64,000 nucleotides of DNA, taken from positions 62,001 to 126,000 of the forward strand of contig NZ_JNAI01000006.1 in assembly GCF_000759855.1 (NCBI RefSeq), given 5' to 3'. The notes beneath the pieces were generated by a model. The model had not been told where the DNA came from and searched no databases. It was given only the letters and a program-made list of their open reading frames with translations. The translations under genes were made by a program, and so were the position numbers. The DNA comes from Prochlorococcus marinus str. MIT 9107 (GTDB lineage: Bacteria > Cyanobacteriota > Cyanobacteriia > PCC-6307 > Cyanobiaceae). This document shows positions 18,920 to 29,911 of the stretch, piece after piece; the first letter of the stretch is position 1; every line of letters begins with the position of its first letter.

Positions 18920-19925
18920 AAAAAGAATTCTTTCGGGAGTTCAACCAACTGGTGATTTACATATTGGGAATTGGCTTGGTGCAATAAATAATTGGGTTAC
19001 GCTTCAAGAGCAATATGAAACATTTCTATGTGTAGTTGATTTGCACGCAATCACAGCTTCATATAACCCCAAAGAATTATCTCAGAACACTATCTCTACT
19101 GCAGCTTTGTACCTCGCTTGTGGGATAGATCCCAATATATGCTCAATTTTTGTCCAAAGTCAGATTTCTGCACATTCAGAACTTTGTTGGATATTAAATT
19201 GCATGACCCCAATAAATTGGATGGAAAGAATGATTCAATTCAAAGAAAAATCCATAAAACAGGGAAATAATGTATCTATTGGATTGTTTGACTATCCTAT
19301 CCTGATGGCTGCAGACATTCTTCTATATGAAGCTGACTTTGTACCAGTAGGTGAGGATCAAAAACAACATCTTGAACTTGCCAGAGATATTGCACAACAA
19401 AGAATTAATGCCAGATTTAGTAAGGATAAAAATATTTTAAAAATCCCTCAACCAATAATCATGAAGAATGGATCAAAAATAATGAGTTTAATTGATGGTT
19501 CAAAAAAAATGAGCAAAAGTGATCCTAATGAAGGCAGTCGTATTAACTTATTAGATACTCCTGAAATAATTACGAAAAAAATAAAAAGAGCAAAAAGTGA
19601 CAGTTCTATTGGAATTGAATTTAACAACCCTGAGAGACCAGAATCTAAAAATTTTTTGATGATTTATTCAATATTATCTGGCAAAGAAATTTCTCAATGT
19701 GAAAATGATTTCTCAGAAACTGGATGGGGGACATTTAAAAAATTAATTACAGAAAAACTTATTGAATCACTAGAACCTATTCAAAAAAAATATAAATTAT
19801 TAATTAATGATCCCTATCAATTAAATAAAATCCTTAATGAAGGGAAGGAAAAAGCTGAAGATTTAGCAAATCAGACTTTAAAAAGAGTTAAATCAAAATT
19901 GGGATTCTTCGAAATGGAGAAATAA
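18909..19925 (+). CDS. trpS: Tryptophanyl-tRNA synthetase
   Basis: A class I aminoacyl-tRNA synthetase that charges tRNA-Trp. The 338-aa protein shows SGVQPTGDLHIGNWLGAI at the N terminus, containing the HIGH-like HIGN, the tryptophan-pocket DLHAITASYNP segment, and the KMSKSD loop near residue 196. The length is normal for bacteria. The ATG lies inside the end of the RG-rich gene (11-base overlap in another frame), and thrS begins 3 bases after the stop. The three are therefore probably co-transcribed. Confidence 0.97.
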   Translation: MTNKKRILSGVQPTGDLHIGNWLGAINNWVTLQEQYETFLCVVDLHAITASYNPKELSQNTISTAALYLACGIDPNICSIFVQSQISAHSELCWILNCMTPINWMERMIQFKEKSIKQGNNVSIGLFDYPILMAADILLYEADFVPVGEDQKQHLELARDIAQQRINARFSKDKNILKIPQPIIMKNGSKIMSLIDGSKKMSKSDPNEGSRINLLDTPEIITKKIKRAKSDSSIGIEFNNPERPESKNFLMIYSILSGKEISQCENDFSETGWGTFKKLITEKLIESLEPIQKKYKLLINDPYQLNKILNEGKEKAEDLANQTLKRVKSKLGFFEMEK

Positions 19926-19928
19926 ATT

Positions 19929-21845
19929 ATGCCAATAATTACCTTACCTGATGGCTCAAAAAAGGTTTTCGAAAAATCTGTAACTATTCTAGAAATTGCC
20001 CAGAGTATAGGTGCTGGATTAGCTAAAGCAACAATTGCTGGGAAAGTAAATGATATTCTTCTTGATGCAACTATTCCTATAAATAGTGATTCTAGAGTTG
20101 TAATCATCACATCAAAAGATAAAGAAGGAATTGAAATAATAAGACATTCCTTTGCTCATCTTATTGGTCATGCAGTTAAACAAATTTACCCTAATATTAA
20201 AATGGCGATTGGGCCTGTAATTGAAGATGGTTTTTATTACGATATTTTTTCTGAATATAGATTTACTCCTGAAGATTTAATAAAAATCGAAAATAGAATT
20301 AATAAATTAATAAAAACAAACTATGACGTTGAAATTTTACAAGTTTCTAAAGAAGAGGCAATTAAAACTTTTAAAGAAAGAGATGAGACTTTTAAATTAC
20401 GAATAATTGAAGAAATTCCTGAAGAAGGTCTCATCAATTTATACAAACACGAAGAATATATCGACATGTGTAGAGGGCCTCACGTACCCAATACTAGACA
20501 TTTGAGACACTTTAAATTACTCAAATTATCAGGTTCATACTGGAGAGGTAATAGTGAGAATGAATCATTACAGAGAATATATGGAACTGCATGGGCAAAA
20601 GAAAAACAACTCAATGACTACTTAAAAAGAATTGAAGAGGCGGAAAAAAGGGATCATAGAAAACTTGGTAAAAAACATTCACTATTTCATATACAAGAAG
20701 AATCTCCAGGAATGATTTTTTGGCATCCAAATGGATGGAAAATCTACCAAGTACTCGAAAAATACATTAGAGAAATACTTAAAAAAAATGATTATTTAGA
20801 AATCAAAACCCCACAAGCTGTTGATAAATCTCTTTGGGAAAAATCCGGTCATTGGGAAAAATTTAGAGACGATATGTTCACTACTGCATCAGAAAATAGA
20901 ACTTATGCAATTAAACCAATGAATTGTCCATGCCATATTCAAGTATTTAATCAAGGTTTAAAAAGTTATAAAGATTTACCTATTCGTCTTGCTGAATTTG
21001 GTTCTTGTCACAGAAATGAACCCTCTGGTGCATTACACGGCTTAATGAGAGTAAGAAACTTTACTCAAGATGATGCACACATATTCTGCACAGAAGAGCA
21101 AATTCAAGAAGAGGTATCAACTTTTATAGATCTTGTTTTCGAGGTTTATAAAACTTTTGGATTTGATGAAATCATTATCAAATTATCAACCCGTCCTGAA
21201 AAAAGGGTAGGTAGTGAGGAGATTTGGGATAAATCAGAGGAGGCTCTTACCAAAGCTCTCGATAATAAGAAACTAAAATGGGAACTCCAACCAGGGGAAG
21301 GTGCTTTTTATGGTCCAAAAATAGAATTCTCGTTAAAAGATTGTCTTAATAGAGTCTGGCAATGCGGAACTATTCAGGTTGATTTCTCAATGCCTATTAG
21401 ATTGGATGCAACTTATGTAGATATTGATAATGAGAAAAGAAATCCAGTAATGCTACATAGAGCAATTTTAGGATCTTTTGAAAGATTTATTGGAATTTTA
21501 ATTGAACAATACGAAGCTAAATTCCCAATCTGGCTTGCACCTTACCAAATAATTTTGTTGAGTATTACAGATAGAAATAATGAAAAATGTTTAGAATTAA
21601 ATCATTTGATAAATTTCAAAGGGTATCGATCAAAAGTTGATATTAGAAATGAAAAAATAGGATATAAAATTAGGGAGGCAACTCTGAGTAGAATTCCTCT
21701 AATTGCAGTTATTGGAGATAAAGAAGAAGAAATTGATTCAGTCGCCTTAAGAGCTTTGGATGGAACAAATTTAGGAATTTTCAATTTACCTACTCTATAC
21801 AAATTAATGGATGAATTAATAGAAAAAAAAGGGAGAACAGAATGA
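19929..21845 (+). CDS. thrS: Threonyl-tRNA synthetase
   Basis: A class II synthetase of 638 aa with the full bacterial layout: an N-terminal TGS domain (about 1-60), an editing domain with [11 protein letters not shown] and later CRGPHVP, a catalytic core with [10 protein letters not shown] (zinc-binding Cys), [11 protein letters not shown] and [10 protein letters not shown], and a C-terminal anticodon-binding domain starting at about 535. All key zinc ligands appear present. It sits between trpS and glk on the plus strand with gaps of 3 and 10 bases. Confidence 0.98.
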   Translation: MPIITLPDGSKKVFEKSVTILEIAQSIGAGLAKATIAGKVNDILLDATIPINSDSRVVIITSKDKEGIEIIRHSFAHLIGHAVKQIYPNIKMAIGPVIEDGFYYDIFSEYRFTPEDLIKIENRINKLIKTNYDVEILQVSKEEAIKTFKERDETFKLRIIEEIPEEGLINLYKHEEYIDMCRGPHVPNTRHLRHFKLLKLSGSYWRGNSENESLQRIYGTAWAKEKQLNDYLKRIEEAEKRDHRKLGKKHSLFHIQEESPGMIFWHPNGWKIYQVLEKYIREILKKNDYLEIKTPQAVDKSLWEKSGHWEKFRDDMFTTASENRTYAIKPMNCPCHIQVFNQGLKSYKDLPIRLAEFGSCHRNEPSGALHGLMRVRNFTQDDAHIFCTEEQIQEEVSTFIDLVFEVYKTFGFDEIIIKLSTRPEKRVGSEEIWDKSEEALTKALDNKKLKWELQPGEGAFYGPKIEFSLKDCLNRVWQCGTIQVDFSMPIRLDATYVDIDNEKRNPVMLHRAILGSFERFIGILIEQYEAKFPIWLAPYQIILLSITDRNNEKCLELNHLINFKGYRSKVDIRNEKIGYKIREATLSRIPLIAVIGDKEEEIDSVALRALDGTNLGIFNLPTLYKLMDELIEKKGRTE

Positions 21846-21855
21846 TTTTAAATAG

Positions 21856-22890
21856 ATGAATTTTCTCGCATGTGATCTAGGAGGTACGAAGGTTCTATTG
21901 GGAATTTACAAAAAAGATGTAAATCATGATTCTCCCAGCTTAATATTAAAAAAGAAATATATATCCTCTGATTGGGATTCATTTGAACTAATCCTGGAAG
22001 ATTTTCTCAAAAATGAATGCAAAAATGTTACTCATCCTTCTTCTGCCTGTTTCGCAGTAGCTGGTCCTTTATCTAAAAACAATGCAAAAATAATAAACTT
22101 GTCATGGAATATTTCTGAAAATGTATTACAGAACAAATTTAATATTAAAAGCTGCGAGCTGATAAATGATTTTGCAGTGCAAATTTATGGAATACCTTAT
22201 TTAAAAAAAAATCAATATTATATTATCCAAAATGGGGGGCATTCTGAAAGTGCTAATAATGATTTGCATGCCATTGTTGGAGCGGGTACTGGTTTGGGCA
22301 TTGCAAGAGGCCTAATATCAGGAAGAAAGGTAAAAGTTTTAGCTAGTGAAGGTGGTCATGTTGAATACTCGCCAAAGTCAAAATTAGAATGGGAATTAAA
22401 AATTTGGCTTAAGAATCACCTAAAAGTTGAGAGGATATCTTGTGAAAGAATTGTTAGCGGTACTGGTTTATCAAGAATTGCCGAATGGAGACTAAGCAAA
22501 CCTGATGCCCAAAACCATCCTTTACAAAAATATTTAAAAGAAATTAAAATTTCTGATGCTGCAAGAAAAGAACTTCCTCAAAAAATTTGCAATCTTTCTG
22601 AAGAAGGGGATAAGCTAATGATCGAAGTTGAGAGGATTTGGTTAGGAGCTTATGCATCTTTATTGGGAGATGTTGCACTTCAAGAATTGTGCTTTGGCGG
22701 GTTATGGATCTCCGGAGGAACCGCATCAAAACATTTCAAAAAATTTAAATCAGATTTATTTATGAAACAATTTTTCGACAAGGGAAGATTAAAAGATATT
22801 CTTAAAACAATACCTATGAAAGTAATTTTAGATGAAGAGTTTGGACTTTTTAGCGCAGCCTGCAGAGCCAAAATGCTTTTAAAAACTTAG
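21856..22890 (+). CDS. glk: Glucokinase
   Basis: Bacterial glucokinase (344 aa, ROK-unrelated Glk type) that phosphorylates glucose to glucose 6-phosphate. It has the ATP-phosphate loop CDLGGTKVLLGIY near the N terminus, GAGTGLGIARG and EGGHVEYSP in the sugar-binding region, and a C-terminal ISGGTA loop. It may recycle glucose freed from glycogen or taken up from the sea. The gene follows thrS by 10 bases and precedes thrB by 9, in one long plus-strand run. Confidence 0.93.
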   Translation: MNFLACDLGGTKVLLGIYKKDVNHDSPSLILKKKYISSDWDSFELILEDFLKNECKNVTHPSSACFAVAGPLSKNNAKIINLSWNISENVLQNKFNIKSCELINDFAVQIYGIPYLKKNQYYIIQNGGHSESANNDLHAIVGAGTGLGIARGLISGRKVKVLASEGGHVEYSPKSKLEWELKIWLKNHLKVERISCERIVSGTGLSRIAEWRLSKPDAQNHPLQKYLKEIKISDAARKELPQKICNLSEEGDKLMIEVERIWLGAYASLLGDVALQELCFGGLWISGGTASKHFKKFKSDLFMKQFFDKGRLKDILKTIPMKVILDEEFGLFSAACRAKMLLKT

Positions 22891-22899
22891 TGACAAGAA

Positions 22900-23847
22900 A
22901 TGTCTATTCCTGAAGTAGGAAAAAAAATAAGGGTAACAGTACCTTCCACAACTGCCAATTTAGGGCCTGGATTCGACTGTCTTGGTGCAGCTTTAGATTT
23001 GTATAATGAATTTATTTTTACAAGAATTGAAGGTGGTGGAGATAGATTTGATTTGATAATGGAAAGTACCGATGGTAATCATTTAAGAGGAGGGCCAGAA
23101 AACTTAGTTTTTAGAGCGGCTCAGAAAGTATGGGAGGCCGCGAATATGGAACCATTTGCACTTGAAGCAAGAGTTAAGTTGGCCGTTCCACCTGCACGAG
23201 GGCTAGGAAGTAGTGCTACAGCGATAGTCGCTGGACTAATTGGAGCAAATGCGATAATGGACTCACCACTCAGCAAAGAAAAGCTCCTAGAACTTGCCAT
23301 TGATATAGAAGGTCATCCTGATAATGTAGTACCCTCTCTCTTAGGGGGGCTTTGCTTGACAGCCCGTTCTTCTTCTCAAAGATGGAGGATCATAAGGTGT
23401 GATTGGCACGATTCCATTAAAGCTGTCGTAGCAATACCTGCGATTCGTTTAAGCACAAGTGATGCGAGGAAAGTAATGCCTAAGAATGTACCAATATCCG
23501 ATGCGGTAACAAATATGGGGGCACTTACTTTATTATTAAATGGCTTAAAAGCAGGAAATGATGAATTAATAAAAGAGGGAATGTTTGATAAATTACACGA
23601 ACCATACCGATGGAAACTTATTAAAGGGGGACTGGAAGTCAAAGATGCAGCATTAAAAGCAGGTGCTTTGGGGTGCGCGATTAGTGGTGCAGGACCAAGT
23701 ATCTTAGCATTATGTCAAAAGGAAAATGGCAAAATAGTAAGTCAAGCGATGGTAAAAGCATGGGAGAAATTAGGTGTGGCAAGTAGAGCTCCATTTTTAA
23801 ACCTCCAAAGAACAGGTAGCCTATTCAATACTATCTCTGGTAAGTAG
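22900..23847 (+). CDS. thrB: Homoserine kinase
   Basis: A GHMP-superfamily kinase (315 aa) that phosphorylates homoserine in threonine synthesis. Motif 1 is VPSTTANLGPGFDCLGAALDL near residue 14, motif 2 PPARGLGSSATAIVAGLIGAN near 96 forms the phosphate loop, and motif 3 is GCAISGAGPSILAL near 258. The length is usual. A short hairpin covers its stop codon and may attenuate read-through to ndhD. Confidence 0.97.
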   Translation: MSIPEVGKKIRVTVPSTTANLGPGFDCLGAALDLYNEFIFTRIEGGGDRFDLIMESTDGNHLRGGPENLVFRAAQKVWEAANMEPFALEARVKLAVPPARGLGSSATAIVAGLIGANAIMDSPLSKEKLLELAIDIEGHPDNVVPSLLGGLCLTARSSSQRWRIIRCDWHDSIKAVVAIPAIRLSTSDARKVMPKNVPISDAVTNMGALTLLLNGLKAGNDELIKEGMFDKLHEPYRWKLIKGGLEVKDAALKAGALGCAISGAGPSILALCQKENGKIVSQAMVKAWEKLGVASRAPFLNLQRTGSLFNTISGK

Positions 23848-23856
23848 TTTTACTTA
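23841..23856 (+). terminator. Weak hairpin at the end of thrB
   Basis: Arms TAAGTA and TACTTA flank a GTTT loop and overlap the thrB stop; TATTTTT begins two bases later. The stem is short and AT-rich, so it is at best a leaky terminator before ndhD. Confidence 0.3.
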
Positions 23857-23926
23857 GGTATTTTTAATGTTATAGTCTCAAGCTAGTACAACTTCAACTA
23901 GAATAAATAAATTATTCATTACATAA

Positions 23927-25465
23927 ATGAATTTAGAATCTTTTCCTTGGCTATCATCTATAGTTTTATTACCTTTAATTGGGGCATTAATAATGCCCTT
24001 CTTGAGTTCTGAGGAAGGGGAAGATAACACACTCCCGAGGAATATCTCATTAAGTTTTTTATTTATAGATTTTTTGCTAATCATAAGCGTTTTTTTACAG
24101 AAATTTGACACTTCAAATAGCGCCTTGCAACTTGTAGAAAGAGCTACTTGGTTGCCCTCCATAGGTTTAGAGTGGTCTCTAGGTGTAGATGGATTATCTG
24201 CTCCTCTAGTTGCTTTAAGTGGGTTGATTACATTTTTATCAGCTGCTACAAGTTGGAAAATTAAAAAAAAATCTAATTTATATTTTGCTCTTCTATTAGT
24301 TCAAGCATCCGCGCAAGCACTTGTTTTCCTCTCTCAAGACTTCCTATTATTTTTCTTAGCATGGGAACTGGAGTTGGTTCCGGTTTATCTTCTTATCGCT
24401 ATTTGGGGAGGAAAAAAGAAATTATATGCAGCCACAAAATTTATTCTTTATACGGCTCTAGCTTCCTTACTAATACTAATAAGTGGTTTAGCAATTGCAT
24501 TAAGTGGTGATAATTTCACTTTAAATATTACTGACTTAACCAATAAACATGTAACGGGAAGTCTAGCATTACTATCTTATCTTGGATTTTTAGTAGGTTT
24601 TGGAGTGAAACTACCTATTTTCCCACTACATACTTGGTTGCCAGATGCACATGGAGAAGCTAATGCACCAGTTTCAATGTTACTTGCAGGAATACTTTTA
24701 AAAATGGGAGGCTACGCACTCTTAAGATTTAACGTTCAAATATTACCCGAAGTACATCTGCAAATAGCACCAGCATTAATTATTCTTGGAATTATTAATA
24801 TAATTTACGGAGCCCTAAATGCATTCGCCCAAGATAATGTCAAAAGGAGAATTGCTTGTAGCTCAGTGAGTCATATGGGTTTCGTTCTCTTAGGTATTGG
24901 AGCGGTAGATGCTTTAGGGATAAGCGGAGCTATGCTCCAAATGATCAGTCACGGACTTATTGCAGCCGCAATGTTTTTCGTTACAGGATCATTCTATGAA
25001 AGAACTAATACTCTATCAATTCCCAATATGGGTGGTTTAGCCAAGGTCTTGCCAATAACTTTTGCTTTTTTCTTAGCAAGCTCACTTGCTTCTCTAGCAT
25101 TACCAGGCATGAGCGGTTTCATAAGCGAAATAACTATATTTCTAGGAATTACTAGCCAAGAGGGATTCAGCTCTCTCTTTAGATCAATCACAATTCTTAT
25201 AGCAGCCATCGGTCTAGTCCTAACACCAATTTACCTACTATCAATGTGTAGAAGAGTATTTTTTGGGCCTAGAATTCCCGCACTAGCAACAGTCAAAGAA
25301 ATGAATGGCAGAGAATTGACAATTGGTTTCAGTTTATTGTTGCCTACTTTAGTAATAGGTTTCTGGCCAAAAGTTGCAATTAATTTATATGAATCTTCAA
25401 CAAATGCTCTCAGTCAACAGCTAACGTTAGCTAAATTAGTGGGAATAATTTCATACATTAGTTAG
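23927..25465 (+). CDS. ndhD: NAD(P)H-quinone oxidoreductase (NDH-1) chain 4
   Basis: A membrane subunit of the photosynthetic NDH-1 complex (512 aa, about 14 hydrophobic helices) related to the antiporter-like NuoM. It shows the proton-channel glutamate segment [37 protein letters not shown] with its conserved lysine and histidine, and [14 protein letters not shown]. It takes part in cyclic electron flow around photosystem I and in respiration in thylakoids. Cyanobacteria usually have several ndhD copies, and I cannot tell which paralog class this is without alignment. It lies 79 bases after thrB; prlC follows by 17 bases. Confidence 0.93.
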   Translation: MNLESFPWLSSIVLLPLIGALIMPFLSSEEGEDNTLPRNISLSFLFIDFLLIISVFLQKFDTSNSALQLVERATWLPSIGLEWSLGVDGLSAPLVALSGLITFLSAATSWKIKKKSNLYFALLLVQASAQALVFLSQDFLLFFLAWELELVPVYLLIAIWGGKKKLYAATKFILYTALASLLILISGLAIALSGDNFTLNITDLTNKHVTGSLALLSYLGFLVGFGVKLPIFPLHTWLPDAHGEANAPVSMLLAGILLKMGGYALLRFNVQILPEVHLQIAPALIILGIINIIYGALNAFAQDNVKRRIACSSVSHMGFVLLGIGAVDALGISGAMLQMISHGLIAAAMFFVTGSFYERTNTLSIPNMGGLAKVLPITFAFFLASSLASLALPGMSGFISEITIFLGITSQEGFSSLFRSITILIAAIGLVLTPIYLLSMCRRVFFGPRIPALATVKEMNGRELTIGFSLLLPTLVIGFWPKVAINLYESSTNALSQQLTLAKLVGIISYIS

Positions 25466-25482
25466 ATTATTAGCTTTAATAA

Positions 25483-27570
25483 ATGGAAACCTCAATTTTT
25501 CAATACGGAGAATTACCGGATTTTAAAAAATTCACTCCAGAAAATATTAGTCAACAATTTCCAGTAGTGCTAGAAAAAATAGCCGAAGATTTTAAAAACA
25601 TAGAGAAAAATTTATCTAATTATTTAATTCAAAATGATTTAAATTGGGATAAAGTAATAAATCCTCTAAATGAAGTCAATGAAATTCTTAGATGGAGTTG
25701 GGGAGTAATAAGTCACCTAAATGCTGTAAATAATTCTGAAAGTCTTAGAGATATTTATTCAAAATTTCTTCCCGAGATTATTAGTTTGAGTAACAAATTT
25801 GGACAAAGTAAAATAATTTACACTTCTCTAGTCAAGCTTAAAGAGATAAATAATTTTGATCAAATCAAAAATAGAATTTTAGATAAAGAAATACTTGAGA
25901 TGCAACATAGGGGCATTTCACTACAAAAAAATGAGCAAGAAGAATTCAATAACATTTCAGAAAAACTTGGAAAGTTATCAGCAGACTTTAGTAACAATGT
26001 TCTTGATGCCACTAATAAATGGTTTTTAATATTAAATAAAAAATCTGAAATCGATGGTCTTCCTGAACGAGTACTTGAATTGATGGCAATTTCCGCTCAC
26101 AATCACTTAAAGAAAGACGGCGACGTTAACCTTAAAAATGGGCCTTGGAAATTAAGTCTAGATATTCCAACTTATACTTCTTTTATGACATATGCCAACG
26201 ACCGTAACCTTAGAGAAAAACTTTATAAGGCATTCGTTGGCAGGGCCTCCCAAGGAGAAAAAAATAATACTCAAATTATTGAAAAGATATTAACTCTTAG
26301 AACTAAACAGGCTAATCTTCTCGGTTATAAAAGTTGGGCAGAACTAAGTTTGTCAACGAAAATGGCGAAAGAAATTAAAAATGTTGAAAACCTTTTAGAA
26401 GAATTGAGAGAACCAGCATTCAAAACCGCAAAAATTGAATTAGAAACGCTTGATAAGTTTTCTAAAGCTATGGGGTTTCCAAAATCGCAAAATATTGAGC
26501 CATGGGATATTAGTTATTGGTCTGAAATTCTTAGAAAGGAAAAGCTAAATTTAGATCAAGAGTCTTTGAGACCTTGGTTCCCACTAAATGATGTTTTGAA
26601 AGGTTTATTTAAATTAAGCGAAAAGCTCTTTGAAATTAAAGTAGTTGAGGCAACCGATGAAGCACCTTTGTGGAATGATGACGTTTTATTTTTTAATATC
26701 CTCAATAAAGAAGATAACAGAATAGCATCCTTTTACCTAGATCCATATTCTCGTCCAGAATCAAAGAGAGGAGGGGCCTGGATGGATGAATGCTTAAATA
26801 AAAATAATGTTGGCAAAAAGACCCTTCCGGTAGCTTATCTTGTTTGTAATCAGACACCACCATCAAAAGATAAACCTAGTTTGATGAGTTTTGAAGAAGT
26901 TCAGACTCTGTTCCATGAATTTGGTCATGGTCTTCAACACATGCTTACCACTGTAAATCTTCCTCAAGCAGCTGGAATCAATAATGTTGAATGGGATGCA
27001 GTCGAACTCCCAAGTCAATTTATGGAAAACTGGTGCTTCCATAAAAAAACACTCTTGAATATTGCTAAGCACTATAAAACAGGAGAAAAATTATCCGATG
27101 AAAATTTTGAAAAGCTCGTAAAGAATAGAACTTTCAATTGTGGTATGGCTACACTTAGACAATTGCATTTTGCAATTACAGACCTCAGATTACACAGTAG
27201 TTTTAAAAAGAACGATGGTAAAACAGCAGATGAAATAAGAAGAGAAATTGCGAAACAAACTACTGTTATTGCACCAATTCAAGAGGATCAATTTCTCTGT
27301 TGTTTTAGTCATATATTTGCAGGGGGATATTCTGCAGGATATTACTCCTATAAATGGGCTGAGGTTCTTAGTGCTGATGCTTTTTCTATGTTCGAAGAAG
27401 CTGATCTAGATAACTCTGAAGATTTAAGGTTCATAGGGAAGAAATTTAAAGATACAATCCTTAGCTTGGGTGGAAGCTTACCTCCATTAGAAATATTCAA
27501 ACTATTCAGGGGAAGAGAGCCACGAACAGATTCCTTAATAAGACACTTGGGACTATCTAGAGCTACATAA
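25483..27570 (+). CDS. prlC: Oligopeptidase A-like M3 metallopeptidase
   Basis: A cytosolic zinc peptidase of family M3 (695 aa) that degrades short peptides, including cleaved signal peptides. The zinc motif HEFGHGLQH lies at about 478, and the third ligand region ELPSQFMENW follows about 25 residues later. The long helical N-terminal region and the C-terminal GYSAGYYSYKWAEVLSADAF segment match oligopeptidase A. It is the last gene of the plus-strand run; its end overlaps the convergent lipase gene by 8 bases. Confidence 0.95.
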   Translation: METSIFQYGELPDFKKFTPENISQQFPVVLEKIAEDFKNIEKNLSNYLIQNDLNWDKVINPLNEVNEILRWSWGVISHLNAVNNSESLRDIYSKFLPEIISLSNKFGQSKIIYTSLVKLKEINNFDQIKNRILDKEILEMQHRGISLQKNEQEEFNNISEKLGKLSADFSNNVLDATNKWFLILNKKSEIDGLPERVLELMAISAHNHLKKDGDVNLKNGPWKLSLDIPTYTSFMTYANDRNLREKLYKAFVGRASQGEKNNTQIIEKILTLRTKQANLLGYKSWAELSLSTKMAKEIKNVENLLEELREPAFKTAKIELETLDKFSKAMGFPKSQNIEPWDISYWSEILRKEKLNLDQESLRPWFPLNDVLKGLFKLSEKLFEIKVVEATDEAPLWNDDVLFFNILNKEDNRIASFYLDPYSRPESKRGGAWMDECLNKNNVGKKTLPVAYLVCNQTPPSKDKPSLMSFEEVQTLFHEFGHGLQHMLTTVNLPQAAGINNVEWDAVELPSQFMENWCFHKKTLLNIAKHYKTGEKLSDENFEKLVKNRTFNCGMATLRQLHFAITDLRLHSSFKKNDGKTADEIRREIAKQTTVIAPIQEDQFLCCFSHIFAGGYSAGYYSYKWAEVLSADAFSMFEEADLDNSEDLRFIGKKFKDTILSLGGSLPPLEIFKLFRGREPRTDSLIRHLGLSRAT

Positions 27571-28165
27571 TAATTTCATTGATTATTTTGTCAACCACAG
27601 ATTTATTTCTTACGAGATTTCTATGTTTATATACTTTTACTGATATTTTTTTTCCTATATTTAAATTTGTCCACCAGCCAGGGAAAACCATTAGATCCCA
27701 ATAAGTAAAGAAATTTATACACTCGATATCATCAAGAAAAAAATCATTTTTCGCAAGTTCTCTCAAAAACTTACTATTTATTTTCATTTCAGATATTCCT
27801 CTTAAAGGATATTTAGGTACTAATTGAGCCATTAATGTTCCTTTGTGAGGGGAACCTATAGATATTAATCTTCTTGTTCTTTTATATCCTTTGAATTTTT
27901 GAAGCCAATACCTACCAATTATTCCTCCCATAGAGAATCCTAAAATGTCTATTTCTTTTTCTAAGCCGTATTTCTCTAAAATTAATTCGTTTAATATATT
28001 TGTTAAATCAATAATTGAGGACATTCCATATGAATGATTAAGAGTTGGGGCAAAATATTCAATTCCAATTTCATCAAGTTTTGAGGTAATAGAAGAAAAA
28101 ATACTCGAATTATTCCAAAGACCATGAATCAATATAATGGGATTTCTTTTTTCCAAGACTTTCAC
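27563..28165 (-). CDS. Alpha/beta hydrolase, lipase-like
   Basis: A 200-aa alpha/beta hydrolase. The oxyanion region is ILIHGLWNNSSIF (11-23) and the nucleophile elbow is LGFSMGGIIGRYW with Ser78, followed by ISIGSPHKGTLMAQLVP, a feature of triacylglycerol lipase/PGAP1-like esterases. A late histidine (KVYKHRN) could complete the triad. The substrate is unknown. The start is GTG and overlaps the folB stop as GTGA, so it is coupled to folB; its 3' end overlaps prlC in convergent orientation. Confidence 0.85.
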   Translation of the reverse strand: MKVLEKRNPIILIHGLWNNSSIFSSITSKLDEIGIEYFAPTLNHSYGMSSIIDLTNILNELILEKYGLEKEIDILGFSMGGIIGRYWLQKFKGYKRTRRLISIGSPHKGTLMAQLVPKYPLRGISEMKINSKFLRELAKNDFFLDDIECINFFTYWDLMVFPGWWTNLNIGKKISVKVYKHRNLVRNKSVVDKIINEIIM

Positions 28166-28524
28166 TTTTTCTCAAGAATTCTTACTATTGACACCTTCCC
28201 ATCAAAGCCAGTAATTGGAGGATTACATTTTTGCAAAATTATTTTAATTTTAGAAAGCTGAAATTCTTTATCAATAATTTCTAATATTGCGTTCGAGTAT
28301 TTTTCGATTGTGAAACAATATATTTTCTTTGATTGATCTTTTAATATTTCAACTAATTTTGAATAGTTAACTGTTTCTTTTAAATCATCATTTAAAGTAC
28401 ACTTTTCGAAATCAGTCCACAAATATATATCCAAACTAAATAATTGTCCTAATTGCCTTTCTTCATCAAGAACACCTACTCTAGCCCAGAGTTTAATATC
28501 CTCTATTTTTAAAAATGTTTCCAT
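28162..28524 (-). CDS. folB: Dihydroneopterin aldolase
   Basis: FolB (120 aa from the chosen ATG) converts dihydroneopterin to 6-hydroxymethyl-dihydropterin in folate synthesis. METFLKIEDIKLWARVGVLDEE is the family's usual opening, with the tunnel-fold glutamate GVLDEER and a later YCFTIEKYSNAILEII. A TTG five codons upstream would also be in frame, but it sits against the proA stop and adds residues not typical of FolB, so ATG is preferred. It lies between proA and the lipase gene, whose start overlaps its stop. Confidence 0.88.
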   Translation of the reverse strand: METFLKIEDIKLWARVGVLDEERQLGQLFSLDIYLWTDFEKCTLNDDLKETVNYSKLVEILKDQSKKIYCFTIEKYSNAILEIIDKEFQLSKIKIILQKCNPPITGFDGKVSIVRILEKK

Positions 28525-28535
28525 CTTCAAAAAAA

Positions 28536-29846
28536 TCAAAAATCCTTATGAGTGTAGATATCCTTTCCAGATGAAAAATCGTCAACTATATTCCCTTTTC
28601 CTTTTAGGAAATATTTATATGTAACCAAACCCTCTAGACCTACGGGTCCTCTTGGGGGAAGAGTTTGAGTAGATATCCCAACTTCAGCTCCAAATCCATA
28701 TCTAAACCCATCTGCAAACCTTGTAGAGCAATTATGAAAAACACCTGCACTATCAACTACATTCATAAATTTATTAGCAGTAATTAAATTTTCAGTAATT
28801 ATTCCATCAGTATGTTTTGAACTAAATTTCTGAATGTGAGTGATTGCCTCATCAAAATCATCAACAATTTTTATCGATAAAATTAAATCTAAATATTCAG
28901 TTTGCCAATCTTCTGGACTGGCTTCATATTTTAATCCTAATTCAAGAGATCTTTTATCTCCTAATAATTTAACGTCATTAGAATCAAATAAAGGTACAGC
29001 CTTTTCAAGAAAAACTTGTGCAATATCTTTATGCAATAATAAAGTTTCAATAGCATTACATGCTGCTGGATATTGAATTTTACTATCCAGAGCTACCGAT
29101 AAAGCCATCTCAAGATTTGCCTCATTATCTATGAACAAATGACAAATTCCATCAGCATGCCCTAGCACGGGAATTCTTGTGTTTTCTTGAATAAATTTAA
29201 CCAATTCATTACTTCCTCTAGGAATTATTAAATTAATATACTTATCAAGATTTAACATTGACATACTATCTTTTCTGCTTGTGAGCAAGCATATTGCATT
29301 TTTATCAAGACCTGATTCATACAAACCTTTTTGCAATGCTTTGACTATTGCAGCATTTGTTAAATTAGCTTCACTACCGCCCTTTAGAATTACTCCATTA
29401 CCGGATCTTATTGCTAGTGAACTAATCTGCATAACAGCATCAGGTCTAGATTCAAAAATAACCCCTATAACTCCTATAGGAACCGTTTTCCTCTCTAAGA
29501 TCAGTCCCTTGGAAAGCTCTCTTTTTATTTGAACTTGATTTACGGGATCAGCTAAGTGCCCAACTTTTCTTACTCCTTCAATTGCTGAATTTAATTTTTC
29601 GTCTGATAACTTTAATCTAGAGAGTAACGCCTTTGAAATACCTTTATTTTCTGCTATTTTGTAGTCCTCAAAATTAGCCTCCAAAATTTCTTTAGTATTT
29701 TTTTCTAGAGAATTAGCCATTAAATTTAAAGCTTCAATTCTATTATGATTTTCAGCCTGACTTATTTTTATTGATGCTAGTCGAACTTGATCAGCTTTCT
29801 CTAAAAGATCATTTCCTGGTTGAGTAACCTCAAAGATATTGGGCAT
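28536..29846 (-). CDS. proA: Gamma-glutamyl phosphate reductase
   Basis: ProA reduces gamma-glutamyl phosphate to glutamate semialdehyde in proline synthesis. The 436-aa protein has the NADP-binding VPIGVIGVIFESRPDAV segment near 117, GNGVILKGGSEA near 148 and the catalytic cysteine in IQYPAACNAIETLL near 263, followed by FGAEVGISTQTLPPRGPVG at the C-terminal end. The length is normal. It is the first gene of proA-folB-lipase on the minus strand; proB is not in the window. Confidence 0.97.
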   Translation of the reverse strand: MPNIFEVTQPGNDLLEKADQVRLASIKISQAENHNRIEALNLMANSLEKNTKEILEANFEDYKIAENKGISKALLSRLKLSDEKLNSAIEGVRKVGHLADPVNQVQIKRELSKGLILERKTVPIGVIGVIFESRPDAVMQISSLAIRSGNGVILKGGSEANLTNAAIVKALQKGLYESGLDKNAICLLTSRKDSMSMLNLDKYINLIIPRGSNELVKFIQENTRIPVLGHADGICHLFIDNEANLEMALSVALDSKIQYPAACNAIETLLLHKDIAQVFLEKAVPLFDSNDVKLLGDKRSLELGLKYEASPEDWQTEYLDLILSIKIVDDFDEAITHIQKFSSKHTDGIITENLITANKFMNVVDSAGVFHNCSTRFADGFRYGFGAEVGISTQTLPPRGPVGLEGLVTYKYFLKGKGNIVDDFSSGKDIYTHKDF

Positions 29847-29911
29847 ATTTTTTTTTAGTTATTTTAATAATAATTCAAATTAACGATTCTTTAAACTAAC
29901 TTCGTTGTGAA

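Noticed and set aside
28525-28539. TTG start of folB overlapping proA
   Set aside because: The ATG five codons downstream gives the usual FolB N terminus, and the added residues are not conserved-looking.
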